Shown: piece by piece, positions 34,692-43,300 of the stretch | How the letters are laid out: every line of letters begins with the position of its first letter | How positions within the stretch are numbered: the first letter of the stretch is position 1 | Assembly: GCF_003056055.1 (NCBI RefSeq) | Contig: NZ_PYFP01000001.1 | Span: forward strand, 1,426,001-1,490,000 | Direction: 5' to 3' | DNA: 64,000 nt | Origin: Glaciimonas sp. PCH181 | GTDB lineage: Bacteria; Pseudomonadota; Gammaproteobacteria; Burkholderiales; Burkholderiaceae_D | Notes under the pieces: model-generated | What the model saw: the letters and a program-made list of their open reading frames with translations, nothing else | The model's database searches: none | Told to the model about the DNA's origin: nothing | Program-made: the position numbers and the translations under genes

Positions 34692-35903
34692 GTGACTCAA
34701 AGAATTTTGATCGTTGGATCCGGCTTTGCCGGTATGTGGAGCGCCTTGGGTGCAGCAAGATTATTAGATAAGGAAGGAAAATCAGATAGTTCTATAGAAG
34801 TAGCTCTCATTGCGCCCGAACCGGTTTTACATGTACGCCCTCGACTGCATGAGGCAGCACCGGCCAGAATGACCGCACCGTTGCTACCCGTGCTTGAGGC
34901 CGCAGGCGTTCGCTATATTCAGGGAAGTGTTAAATCCATCCTGACCGATAAATCGTGTGTAATCGCTATCGATCAAGCCGGGGAACACATCACAATCGCG
35001 TACGACAAATTGGTGCTGGCAACCGGAAGTAAGCTCTTTCGTCCCCCGCTACCCGGACTGCATGAACATACTTTCAGTATCGATCAAACCGACGAGGCAT
35101 CAGTGCTTGAGACCCATCTTGCACGTTTGATCGACCTGCAGGAAACGACGAGTCGCAATACCATTGTTGTTGTAGGCGGGGGATTTACCGGCCTCGAAAT
35201 CGCTACCGAATTGCCCGAGCGTCTGCGCAAGATCATGGGTGAAAAAGCATCGTTCAAGATCATCATCGTTGAACGCGCACAAGCGATTGGTCCAGATCTC
35301 GGTCCCGGCCCACGGCCCGTTATTCAAAAAGCGCTGGATGCACTGGGCATAGAATGCCGACTCGGTAGCGCGGTGATGTCCGTGGATCCAGATGGTATTG
35401 ATATCGCCAATGGCGACCGCATTGATGCGAAAACTGTTATTTGGACAGGCGGGATGCGCGCCAGCTCGCTGACAGAACAAATATCGTCCAATCGCGACAA
35501 TCTCGGGCGTCTGCGTGTCACCCGCGATCTGCGAGTAGGTGAAGTAGCCAACGTATTTGCTGCCGGTGACGTGGCACTTGCAGCAACCGATGATAAAGGC
35601 AACTTTGCATTGATGTCATGCCAGCACGCAATGAACATGGGGCGCTTCGCAGGCTACAACGTCGCAGCGGAACTGCTCAATCTACCTACGCTTCCCTATG
35701 AACAAGCATTCTATGTGACCTGTCTGGATCTGGGATCCTGGGGTGCCGTCTATACCGAAGGTTGGGAACGTGAAATAAAGATGGAAGGCAATGAGGCGAA
35801 AGCATTGAAGAAGAAAATTGTTACGGAATGGATTTACCCGCCTTCACCGAGTCGTAAGGCGGTATTCGCAGATGCGGATCCTTTACGTATCGTCGTCGCC
35901 TAG
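34692..35903 (+). CDS. NAD(P)/FAD-dependent oxidoreductase, type II NADH dehydrogenase-like
   Basis: A 403-residue flavoprotein starting at GTG. The FAD motif is ILIVGSGFAGMWSALGAARL at the N-terminus, LVLATGSKLFRPPLPGL follows, the second dinucleotide motif (VVVGGGFTGLEIATELP) is near residue 160, and VFAAGDVALA closes the FAD site. The layout is that of NDH-2 and related NADH:quinone or NAD(P)H reductases. It is followed by an Rrf2 regulator, and both genes carry similar palindromes, suggesting redox- or NO-responsive control. Its physiological acceptor is not known. Confidence 0.88.
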   Translation: MTQRILIVGSGFAGMWSALGAARLLDKEGKSDSSIEVALIAPEPVLHVRPRLHEAAPARMTAPLLPVLEAAGVRYIQGSVKSILTDKSCVIAIDQAGEHITIAYDKLVLATGSKLFRPPLPGLHEHTFSIDQTDEASVLETHLARLIDLQETTSRNTIVVVGGGFTGLEIATELPERLRKIMGEKASFKIIIVERAQAIGPDLGPGPRPVIQKALDALGIECRLGSAVMSVDPDGIDIANGDRIDAKTVIWTGGMRASSLTEQISSNRDNLGRLRVTRDLRVGEVANVFAAGDVALAATDDKGNFALMSCQHAMNMGRFAGYNVAAELLNLPTLPYEQAFYVTCLDLGSWGAVYTEGWEREIKMEGNEAKALKKKIVTEWIYPPSPSRKAVFADADPLRIVVA

Positions 35904-35956
35904 TTTCTCTGTGCGGTAGCGGCTGAAATGCTTGTCGATGACATTCCCGCATGATA

Positions 35957-35983
35957 TAACTACGATAAATCTAGTCTTAGTTT
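35957..35983 (+). promoter_or_regulatory. Degenerate copy of the palindromic operator, upstream of the Rrf2 gene
   Basis: TAACTACGATA, a short centre, then TAGTCTTAGTTTA resembles the better palindrome at 34631-34659, particularly the AACTACGA and TAGTC blocks. It lies 17 bases before the GTG start. Autoregulation by the Rrf2 protein is inferred. Confidence 0.5.
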
Positions 35984-35999
35984 AGTCTTTGGAGTTGCC

Positions 36000-36515
36000 G
36001 TGGCTCATATCAGTACTGGGGTTGAATACGCCTTGCATTGCCTTTTGTTCCTAGTGGACCAACCACCGGGCTCCCCTGCGACGGGAGCCCGCGATCTGGC
36101 GGAGCTACAAGGCGTTTCATCTGAATTTGTCGCCAAGCTCTTTACCAAATTGCGCAAGGCCGATCTGATTATTTCGACGGAAGGGGTGACAGGGGGCTTC
36201 CGTTTGGCGCGCCCCGCAGAAAAGATCAGTGTATTGGATGTCACGAATGCCATCGATGGCGAGAAATCGCTGTTCGATTGTAAAGAGGTTCGTTCACGGT
36301 GCGCCATCTTCAACGACAATCCTCCGATATGGGCAACGCGCGGAGTGTGTTCGATTCATGCAATCATGCTAGAAGCGGAGCAACGCGTACGCGAAACGCT
36401 AGCGGCCCACTCGCTTGCCGACTTGTCTAATCAGGTCAAGTCAAAAGCAAGCGCAGCCTATAGCAAGCAAGTCGTCAACTGGTTGGAAAATCGAACCTCA
36501 ATTCGCATAAATTGA
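36000..36515 (+). CDS. Rrf2-family transcriptional regulator
   Basis: A 171-residue Rrf2 protein starting at GTG after GGAGTTGCC. Helix-turn-helix: AHISTGVEYALHCLLFLVDQ, then DLAELQGVSSEFVAKLFTKL and GGFRLARPAEKISVLDV. Three cysteines sit in FDCKEVRSRC and, 15 residues later, RGVCSIH, the region where NsrR, IscR and RsrR bind an iron-sulfur cluster; the spacing (C-x6-C-x15-C) differs from IscR. It probably senses redox state or NO and controls the upstream flavoprotein gene. Confidence 0.9.
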   Translation: MAHISTGVEYALHCLLFLVDQPPGSPATGARDLAELQGVSSEFVAKLFTKLRKADLIISTEGVTGGFRLARPAEKISVLDVTNAIDGEKSLFDCKEVRSRCAIFNDNPPIWATRGVCSIHAIMLEAEQRVRETLAAHSLADLSNQVKSKASAAYSKQVVNWLENRTSIRIN

Positions 36516-36530
36516 GGCGCCGCGCGCCTC
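36514..36530 (+). terminator. GC-rich hairpin at the end of the Rrf2 gene
   Basis: GAGGCGC (36514-36520), loop CGC, GCGCCTC (36524-36530): a perfect 7-bp stem overlapping the stop codon. The following TCTATCATTCC has only a weak T content, so termination is likely but unproven. Confidence 0.5.
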
Positions 36531-36937
36531 TCTATCATTCCTCGAAAAGCCAAAATCGGTAGCCATGGTTCTTCACATACTTACTACCCTTTCGCCAGCT
36601 ATCTCACACCTAGGCCGAAGACACCACATCGTTTAAGTAAATTCATTCGTAAGAACCGCTCTTTTCGTCAAATACAGAAAAACACGCACTAAGGGACTAC
36701 ACTTTTCTTCCGCGAAAAGAATAGTCGACGCCACAATGTTTACATTGCAATTGCGAATGCTCCGTGACCAGCCGAAATACACTCAACCCAGTTTAAATAC
36801 GATTCACTATTTCGAGACAACAGTGTGCGGCTTAGTTGATATCAGACGGCCGGAAAGCTAATATTGACGGGGATTTTAAGAAACTCATGGGCGTCCCAAC
36901 TGTATCAAGAGTCTCTTTGCTTGTTTTTAGAATGATG
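36531..36937. other. Non-coding gap
   Basis: About 400 bases between the Rrf2 hairpin and the convergent MFS gene. I see no coding frame with a ribosome site, no RNA gene and no repeat. Confidence 0.4.
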
Positions 36938-38251
36938 CTATTTGACTTTCAGTTTGCTTGCCGCTACCGCCAAAGAAAAAATGCTTAGGCCGGAAGCCGC
37001 GATCAGGTAGTAACTTGTCGCAACGGGAGTCCCTGTTATCTTGATCAGGAAAATGGAGATGGCAGGCGCAAATCCCCCAAATACGCTAACGCCGATGCTG
37101 TAACTGAGGGACATACCCGTGACACGCGTTTCAACCGGAAAGATGTCCGACATGACCGATGCTAGCGGCGCGAAATAGATAGCCTTGATCAATCCGATCA
37201 TGCCTACGACAAGCAGCAAGGACGTATCGGTGGGGTTGGCGTTCAGCCAGAGAAAGAACGGGTAGGCCAACAGCATATAAACGATTGCTGCACCCAACAT
37301 GATCCTGATTCGCCCGATTCTATCTGCTAGCAGGCCGACAATAGGCGTCACAAATGTCAACATGAGACCGGCGAGCAAGGTGGCTAAAAAGCCCGTGGAT
37401 TGCGACAGCTTCAGATTCTCTACCGCATAGGTCGGCATGTACTTGATCAAGAACGTCGAGGCGGTCGAAATGATCAATACGCCCGTTGCGACCAGCATCA
37501 ATAATTTCTGAGAACGAAAGAGATGGGATATTGGCTTGTTGACCGTATGTGCATTCTTATTTTCGGCCTTGTGGGCAAACTCAGGGCTTTCATCGACTTT
37601 GCTGCGCAGATACAAACCGACGGGCGCAATCGACAAGCCGAAGAAAAATGGAATGCGCCATCCCCAATCCTGCATCGCGGCTGCAGTCAGATTCTTAGTC
37701 AGAAAATAGCCAAACAGCGACGCAATCACGACGCCGAATCCTTGACTTGCAAATTGTAAACTAGCGACAAAAACCCGTTTTTTTTGCGGTGCGTGCTCCA
37801 TCATGAAAGCGGTGGAACTGCCAAATTCGCCGCCGGCGGAGAAACCTTGCAGCAGACGCGCCAATACCATGCCGGCAGGCGCGAGTACGCCGATGGTCGC
37901 ATAAGATGGCATGACTGCAATCATGAATGTACCGAGCAGCATCAGGCTTAGCGACATGCTCAAGGATTTTTTTCTACCGGCGCGGTCCGCATAGGCTCCC
38001 AGTACCATCGCGCCTACCGGTCGGATAAGAAACGAAAGGCCGAACGTGCCGAATGCCATCAGCAATGACAGGGACGAATCGTCTGACGGGAAAAATACCT
38101 TGCCGATGGTGACAGCAAAATACGCATACACAGACAAGTCGAACCATTCCAAGGTATTCCCGATCAGAGAGGCTCCAACAGCTCTCGTTAACGACGTTCC
38201 CTTTTTTTCAATGATCGCCTCAGAAAGAAATTGGCTCGCTTTTGCTGGCAT
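36938..38251 (-). CDS. MFS transporter, metabolite:H+ symporter (MHS) family
   Basis: A 437-residue 12-helix transporter. IGNTLEWFDLSVYAYFAVTI and IRPVGAMVLGAYADRAGRKK are the standard MHS signatures (ProP, KgtP, citrate and shikimate carriers), with LLQGFSAGGEFGSSTAFMME in helix 5. It probably takes up a carboxylate or amino-acid-like compound by proton symport. It lies 101 bases downstream of the M20 peptidase on the same strand, so the two may be one uptake-and-cleavage unit. Confidence 0.92.
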   Translation of the reverse strand: MPAKASQFLSEAIIEKKGTSLTRAVGASLIGNTLEWFDLSVYAYFAVTIGKVFFPSDDSSLSLLMAFGTFGLSFLIRPVGAMVLGAYADRAGRKKSLSMSLSLMLLGTFMIAVMPSYATIGVLAPAGMVLARLLQGFSAGGEFGSSTAFMMEHAPQKKRVFVASLQFASQGFGVVIASLFGYFLTKNLTAAAMQDWGWRIPFFFGLSIAPVGLYLRSKVDESPEFAHKAENKNAHTVNKPISHLFRSQKLLMLVATGVLIISTASTFLIKYMPTYAVENLKLSQSTGFLATLLAGLMLTFVTPIVGLLADRIGRIRIMLGAAIVYMLLAYPFFLWLNANPTDTSLLLVVGMIGLIKAIYFAPLASVMSDIFPVETRVTGMSLSYSIGVSVFGGFAPAISIFLIKITGTPVATSYYLIAASGLSIFSLAVAASKLKVK

Positions 38252-38352
38252 GATGATGACTCCGTTTCTTTTGAATAATTATTTAGAGTGAAACCACGGG
38301 GCGTCTCTGTCCCCGCAACTGATAACAGAATGGATTAATCAGGACTACTTTT

Positions 38353-39750
38353 TCAGGACTTGCGCAAGCGATCTCTATCAAGTTCGCCTAGATCCCAGAA
38401 CAAGCTGGTCATGATTTGCATTCCCTCCTCAGCAATCGAGCCGAGCATGTGTTCGTTTGCCGCATGCTGAGCGCAACCGGGGTAAGAGTGCGGTATCCAC
38501 AAGGTAGGCAGTCCCAATACATCCGCGAAGACGTCATTAGGTAAGGTGCCGCCCAGATTGGGTAATATCGCTATCTCCTGGTTGACGGCCGATTTCATCG
38601 ATTGCTCAGCCCATCTCACCCACACGTTATCTGGGTCCAGTCGCGTAGCGGCGGTGCCTCGTTGAATCCGAATGTCGACAGAAGCGAAACCGTGTTGATT
38701 CAGATGTGTTCTCAGGATCGTTTCCAGTTCTTGCCAGCGTGTGCCGACCACAAAGCGAAGCTGGCAAAAGGCTTTCGCATGTGGCGGAATCGCGTTGACG
38801 GGATTGGCGGGGTTACCAGAGGTAAACGCCAGGATTTCAAGCGTATTCCAGCCCAGCAGTTTTTCTGCCGATGACAAGGAGGGTTCTCCCCACTCGTTAT
38901 CGATCGGAAGTCCCATCAATTCGTCTGTGATGGAAAGCTTGCCAAGCGCCTGCTTGACCGATGGGGACATCGGCGGAGGAAGCAAATCCGCCACTTGAAT
39001 GCGTCCGTTTTTGTCGATCATGCTGACCAAAGCATTCGCCAGTATCGTTGCCGGATTGCGCATCAGGCCGCCCCAGTTTCCAGAGTGCAGGCCGCCGCTT
39101 CTGAGATTGACCGAAAGCTCGAACAAGACCGAGCCGCGCGAGCCCAAAAAGATTGTCGGTTGCCCGGCGCTCAGTCGGGGCCCATCCGACGCGATGAAGA
39201 CGTCGGATTTGAGTTGATTTGCATTCAGCTCGCAGTACTTTCTCAATCCCGGCGAACCGATTTCTTCTCCCGTTTCGAACAGGCACTTGACGTTGTAACC
39301 CAAGCGTCCGTTGCGCGCGTTGATGACGGTCTCCAGTGCAGCGAGATTGATTGAGTGCTGTCCCTTGTTGTCAGCGGTACCGCGTCCATACCATTTGTCG
39401 CCTTTGACGGTGAGTTTCCACGGATCGATGTTATCGCTCCATTGATCGTCGTAACCGCGTACGACGTCGCCGTGGCCGTAGGTCAGGACGGTGAGCAGCT
39501 CGTCCCCTTCGTGGCGTTCTGCAAAGAGAAGGGGCGGCTTTCCTTGAATTGGGTTCTCGGCGATGTGACAGGTGAAGCCCAGGCGATTGAGCACCGCTTC
39601 CAGTTCATTTTCCAGATAGGCGTGTAAAACCGCTGCCTGTTCTGGAACCTGGCTTTCTGTTTTGTACGAAATCCGTTTCTCGATAGCAGCTTTTAAATGC
39701 CCTTCGGCATAGTGCATTTTGGCACTTTTCATTGCTGATGCTTTATTCAC
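38353..39750 (-). CDS. M20-family metallopeptidase
   Basis: A 465-residue peptidase starting at GTG after GGGAGAGCTT. Zinc-site residues are visible: TYGHGDVV (His, Asp), WYGRGTADNKGQHSINLAAL (bridging Asp), LFETGEEIGSPGLRKY (Glu-Glu) and the late WIPHSYPGCAQHAANEH (His). The family includes carnosinases and acyl-amino-acid hydrolases; cytoplasmic, with a dimerisation lid between about residues 200 and 320. It is divergent from a LysR gene with a palindrome between them, and followed by the MHS transporter. Confidence 0.9.
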   Translation of the reverse strand: MNKASAMKSAKMHYAEGHLKAAIEKRISYKTESQVPEQAAVLHAYLENELEAVLNRLGFTCHIAENPIQGKPPLLFAERHEGDELLTVLTYGHGDVVRGYDDQWSDNIDPWKLTVKGDKWYGRGTADNKGQHSINLAALETVINARNGRLGYNVKCLFETGEEIGSPGLRKYCELNANQLKSDVFIASDGPRLSAGQPTIFLGSRGSVLFELSVNLRSGGLHSGNWGGLMRNPATILANALVSMIDKNGRIQVADLLPPPMSPSVKQALGKLSITDELMGLPIDNEWGEPSLSSAEKLLGWNTLEILAFTSGNPANPVNAIPPHAKAFCQLRFVVGTRWQELETILRTHLNQHGFASVDIRIQRGTAATRLDPDNVWVRWAEQSMKSAVNQEIAILPNLGGTLPNDVFADVLGLPTLWIPHSYPGCAQHAANEHMLGSIAEEGMQIMTSLFWDLGELDRDRLRKS

Positions 39751-39839
39751 AAGCTCTCCCTGATCATCGGATATATGTTTATTGCAGCAAGTCTAGTACT
39801 GGCGGGCGTTCTTTAAAATTGCTATATTCAGAAACATCC

Positions 39840-39856
39840 CTTCTAAATATTAGAAG
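39840..39856. promoter_or_regulatory. Palindrome between M20 peptidase and LysR gene
   Basis: CTTCTAAATATTAGAAG is a perfect inverted repeat (7-base arms) containing a T-N11-A LysR-type core. It is 18 bases before the LysR start and 90 before the peptidase start, the usual autoregulation and activation position. Confidence 0.65.
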
Positions 39857-39873
39857 ACCATCGGAGTCGTCAC

Positions 39874-40776
39874 ATGCGCAACACTGCTCTACACTATTTT
39901 CTGGAAGTCGCTCGCTCAGGCTCATTGAGCCGAGCCTCCGAGAAGTTGCACATTGCGCCGTCTGCAATCAGCAGGCAAATCGCAAAATTGGAAGAGGATG
40001 TGGGTGCGCAACTATTTGAGCGCCAGCCTACCGGAATGGTATTAAGCGCAGCAGGAGAAGTACTTGCCACCCACGCCAGACGTGCAAATCTTGAGCAGGA
40101 GCGGATTCTGGGCGAAATCCAGGAATTATCCTCCGATGGCGGGAGCTTGATTTCCGTTGCGTCAACGGAAGGAGTGGCACGGAATTTTCTGCCACATGTA
40201 ATGAGCACGTTCAGAGAGGCTTATCCCAAGACACGTTTCTCATTGAATGTCGCCATCCCCAAGATTGTCATTGGCATGATCAAGGACGGAGACGTGGATC
40301 TGGGTATTACGTTTAGCACGAAACCGAGTCAGGGCGTCCATATTGAATACTCTGCCACCTCGCAAATTTACGCACTCATGCATCGCCGACACCCGCTCAG
40401 CAAGCGCAAATCTTTGATGCTGGCTGATTTGCAGCAGTATCCCATGGCGCTCAAAGAAGAAGGGAGTACGCAACGACAGTTGGTAGACCTTTGTTGCCAA
40501 ATGGAGGGATTGGTGTTGAATCTTGTATTGACAAGCAACGACTCAGGATCATTGCATCAATTTGTCTTTCATTCAGACGCCATCGCACTGACAAGCAAAG
40601 TGTCGGAACAATATGCGCTACAGAAAGGAGGTTTGATCAGCATTCCTCTTTTGAATGCGGAATTACGTCAACGGAATGTGCAGGTATTGACCATGGCAGG
40701 ACGTACTCTTCCAATTAACGTTCGGCGATTTGTCGACTTGGTTACAACTAAGATGGCTGCCACTTCGTTGTCTTGA
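39874..40776 (+). CDS. LysR-family transcriptional regulator
   Basis: A 300-residue LTTR. The DNA-binding part is TALHYFLEVARSGSLSRASE followed by KLHIAPSAISRQIAKLEEDV and GAQLFERQPTGMVLSAAG. The effector-binding domain starts near residue 90 (SLISVASTEGVARNFLPHVM). It is divergent from the M20 peptidase and MHS transporter genes and probably controls them through the 17-bp palindrome. Confidence 0.93.
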   Translation: MRNTALHYFLEVARSGSLSRASEKLHIAPSAISRQIAKLEEDVGAQLFERQPTGMVLSAAGEVLATHARRANLEQERILGEIQELSSDGGSLISVASTEGVARNFLPHVMSTFREAYPKTRFSLNVAIPKIVIGMIKDGDVDLGITFSTKPSQGVHIEYSATSQIYALMHRRHPLSKRKSLMLADLQQYPMALKEEGSTQRQLVDLCCQMEGLVLNLVLTSNDSGSLHQFVFHSDAIALTSKVSEQYALQKGGLISIPLLNAELRQRNVQVLTMAGRTLPINVRRFVDLVTTKMAATSLS

Positions 40777-40965
40777 TATTGTGTGATGAGTCGAAGGGCT
40801 CGTTTTTGATGCATGCTGAGCCACTTGGCATGAATATGATCCTCACCTCCGCGGTTGACACCGAACTCCTTGAATTCACTCTGAATACTTGTTTGGTTTT
40901 AATTTGTGTCTTCCGAACTTACGTTACCTCAGTAAGGCCGAATCTCAGGGTAGCCTCGTTTTTTC

Positions 40966-42302
40966 TTGATTTCAACAGTTTTACGACAAACGCTGCGGGT
41001 AGGTATGGTTGGCGCTGCGTTAGTGCTGGCCGGTTGCGGCAAGAAAGTATTGGATTTCCGCAATGCGGAGATCGCGAATGGCAAAATCTTTTCTAGTGGT
41101 GCCAACTCCCCTTTCTCAGGACAAGTTACAAACATCGACATATTCAAAATACCGAATTTGAACAATGGCGCATCACCCATTTTGAAGACGCTCAACTCAT
41201 TGATTGGAGCAAGTCTTTACTCAGATGAATACATTACCCTGGGAGACCTTTGCGACGTTAATGTAAAAGATGGCATCTTACAAGGTAAAGGCCTATGCAA
41301 AGCCGTAAAAGGCGACAACGTTATCAGCGAATTTTCGTTTGAAAATGGTGTGCTGCAAAATCATTTCAAAATGTTCAGCAAAACGTCAGAGTTTGTGATC
41401 GCCGAGGCAGATTTCGACAGTGGCCGCTTGGATGAAAAATGCTGTTATCCAATCCTGATAATGGACAGCTCATTGCCAAAACAAAATTTAAAGAAGGAAA
41501 GCTGGATGGCGACGTCATTCGTTACACTTTGGACGGTAAATACCCCCTTTACAAAGGGAGTTTCGTAGATGAAAAAAGAGATGGTGTAGAGGAAATGTAC
41601 CATCCCACCACGCACAAATTAATCACGAAATTGCATTGGCAGAATGGCATAAAAAATGGTTCCGAGAAGCGATGGAGTGATGATGGGTCAACATTGTTAG
41701 CCGATCTGAATTGGCTGATCGATAGTAAGGAATCTGGGTTCGAGAAAGAGATGGATGCGACCGGTACCAAATTGTTAATTGATCTCACCTGGCAAAGTGG
41801 GAAAGCAACGGGATTCAAGACCGTCGTACACACCGCCAGTGGCACCATGGGCGACTACGATGAATACCACATCAAAGATGATCTATTTGATGGCGTTCAC
41901 AAAAGATATGGACCAGGATACTTACATGACGAACACATCATGTTCCTGTCTCAGGTAGAGAATTTCAAAAAAGGGAAACTCGATGGTCATTATCAAAATC
42001 TCAATTCAAATGGAACGGTATGGGAAGAAGGGAATTACAAAGATGGCTTAAAAGACGGGCTTTATCAATGGTTCGATTCAAATGGAAAAATACAAGAGGA
42101 AAGAACCTATAAGGATGGTGTCGAAATTATGATGCCAATACCTGCAGGCCCTGACGTTAATTACGAAAATTGCATAAAAAGTTGGATAGTAGCGCGCCGC
42201 ATTGAGACGCGTAGTGAGATCAGTCTCGCCAGCATTTCAGGAAGCGCGTTCATTGAATTAAAAACCATGTGTGAACAAGGAAAAACACCCGCCTCACATT
42301 AA
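40966..42302 (+). pseudogene. Frameshifted paralogue of the repeat lipoprotein at 11507
   Basis: The first 80 or so bases nearly match the 11507 gene, including VGMVGAALVLAGCGKKVLDF with the lipobox. The native ATG region is missing: homology begins exactly at ISTV, and only a TTG without a ribosome site is left. One base is lost near 41432 (GATGAAAAATGC; one more base would restore DGKM), moving the rest (SNPDNGQLIAKTKFKEGKLD and onward, to the C-terminal MCEQGKTPASH) into another frame. The MORN-like repeats and the two late cysteines are kept. Protein divergence from the 11507 copy increases downstream. Confidence 0.85.
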
Positions 42303-42332
42303 TTGATCAACGCCCTACTTTCGCCTGCACCA

Positions 42333-42659
42333 TCAAAGAGTAACTTCAGGATAGATTAATAACAAACAGGCGGCCGATGGCCGCCTGTGCTCCTGATATG
42401 CTGGGAGCATTTTTTCCGACGCTACCGCCGCAGGAATAACACCGCTTGCAATAGCAGAGCCGCTCAGCCGCTTTGTCGCTGCAGATACAAGAGCATCGAA
42501 GACTAATGCGAGAGTTAGGGCTTGAGGCAATGCGGAAACGAATTGGCTATGTGGCACGTTATGAGAAGGAACGTGCGCAGCTTTATGTCGTTCTTTTGCA
42601 AGTTGCCGGAAGATATCATCCATATTGCCGGGGAGTACCATACCTGCTTTCTGACTCAC
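42333..42659 (-). CDS. Possible hypothetical protein (108 residues)
   Basis: A leftward frame starting at GTG, overlapping the stop of the next upstream frame (GTGA). It has some protein-like character (LPGNMDDIFRQLAKERHKAA and LPQALTLALVFDALVSAATK) but a rightward frame overlaps it, no family is recognised, and the hairpin at 42367 lies inside it. It may be non-coding debris. Confidence 0.25.
   Translation of the reverse strand: MSQKAGMVLPGNMDDIFRQLAKERHKAAHVPSHNVPHSQFVSALPQALTLALVFDALVSAATKRLSGSAIASGVIPAAVASEKMLPAYQEHRRPSAACLLLIYPEVTL
42367..42387. terminator. GC-rich hairpin after the lipoprotein pseudogene
   Basis: CAGGCGGCC (42367-42375), loop GAT, GGCCGCCTG (42379-42387): a perfect 9-bp stem. 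No T-run follows on the plus strand. On the minus strand it reads into TTTGTTATTAATC, a weak T tract, so it may serve either direction. Confidence 0.45.
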
Positions 42660-42955
42660 GATTCGTGCGGCCTACCAAAAATTTTCGACACCGAAAAATT
42701 TGTTATTTTCACAACGTCGTCAGCAGAGATGTTGGACTTATCTCGAGCAAACGAGTAGTCCGTGAATTTATATAATGACCCAAGGGGCCCTGAAGCGATT
42801 GCAACTGCGGCCCGCTCGAATTCAAGAATTCTATCGTTCGTTGTCCCATCACGCGACATATTTAGAAGCCCTTCAAATGTTGCGACTATCGAGGCCGTTT
42901 TCAGTCCAATTGGTAGATGAGTATAAGTGAGGGGAGCAAAATGGCAGAAGGACAT
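42656..42955 (-). CDS. Possible hypothetical protein (99 residues)
   Basis: A leftward frame (LPIGLKTASIVATFEGLLNM, ILEFERAAVAIASGPLGSLY) coupled by a 4-base overlap to the next frame. The longer version from 43054 would read through a good terminator at 43023, so the later ATG is used. There is no clear ribosome site and no known family. Kept only because of the coupled overlap. Confidence 0.25.
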   Translation of the reverse strand: MSFCHFAPLTYTHLPIGLKTASIVATFEGLLNMSRDGTTNDRILEFERAAVAIASGPLGSLYKFTDYSFARDKSNISADDVVKITNFSVSKIFGRPHES

Positions 42956-43010
42956 CAGAAACCACTGCAGCCTGTCTCTGACAAAATAAGGCGTTCCAAG
43001 TTGGAACGCA

Positions 43011-43038
43011 GAAAATAAAAAAGGCAGCCGAAGCTGCC
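43011..43038 (-). terminator. Rho-independent terminator with TTCG loop (leftward)
   Basis: On the minus strand GGCAGC-TTCG-GCTGCC is followed by TTTTTTATTTT. It lies 22 bases after the stop (43060-43062) of a short leftward frame ending FKATVVKAAEA. That frame is apparently the surviving tail of a lost gene, since no start-to-stop gene precedes it. Confidence 0.75.
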
Positions 43039-43300
43039 ATTGTGGGACGTTCAAAGAGGTTAGGCTTCTGCAGCCTTAACTACCGTGGCTTTGAAAACGG
43101 CAAAGTTTCACCGAGACTGGAATTAGGCAATCCTTCATTCTCCTAAAATAGTTCACTAACTTATTTTCGCGCAGGGTCTTAGCCACGAATACGGCCGAGT
43201 CCGGCGTCGCAACCGTCAATTTGCACGGGGAATGAATGCCTCGCGTCACCCGATGGCGATTTGCATTTCAATACTTAGCGTCGACCAGAACTCTATTCCG

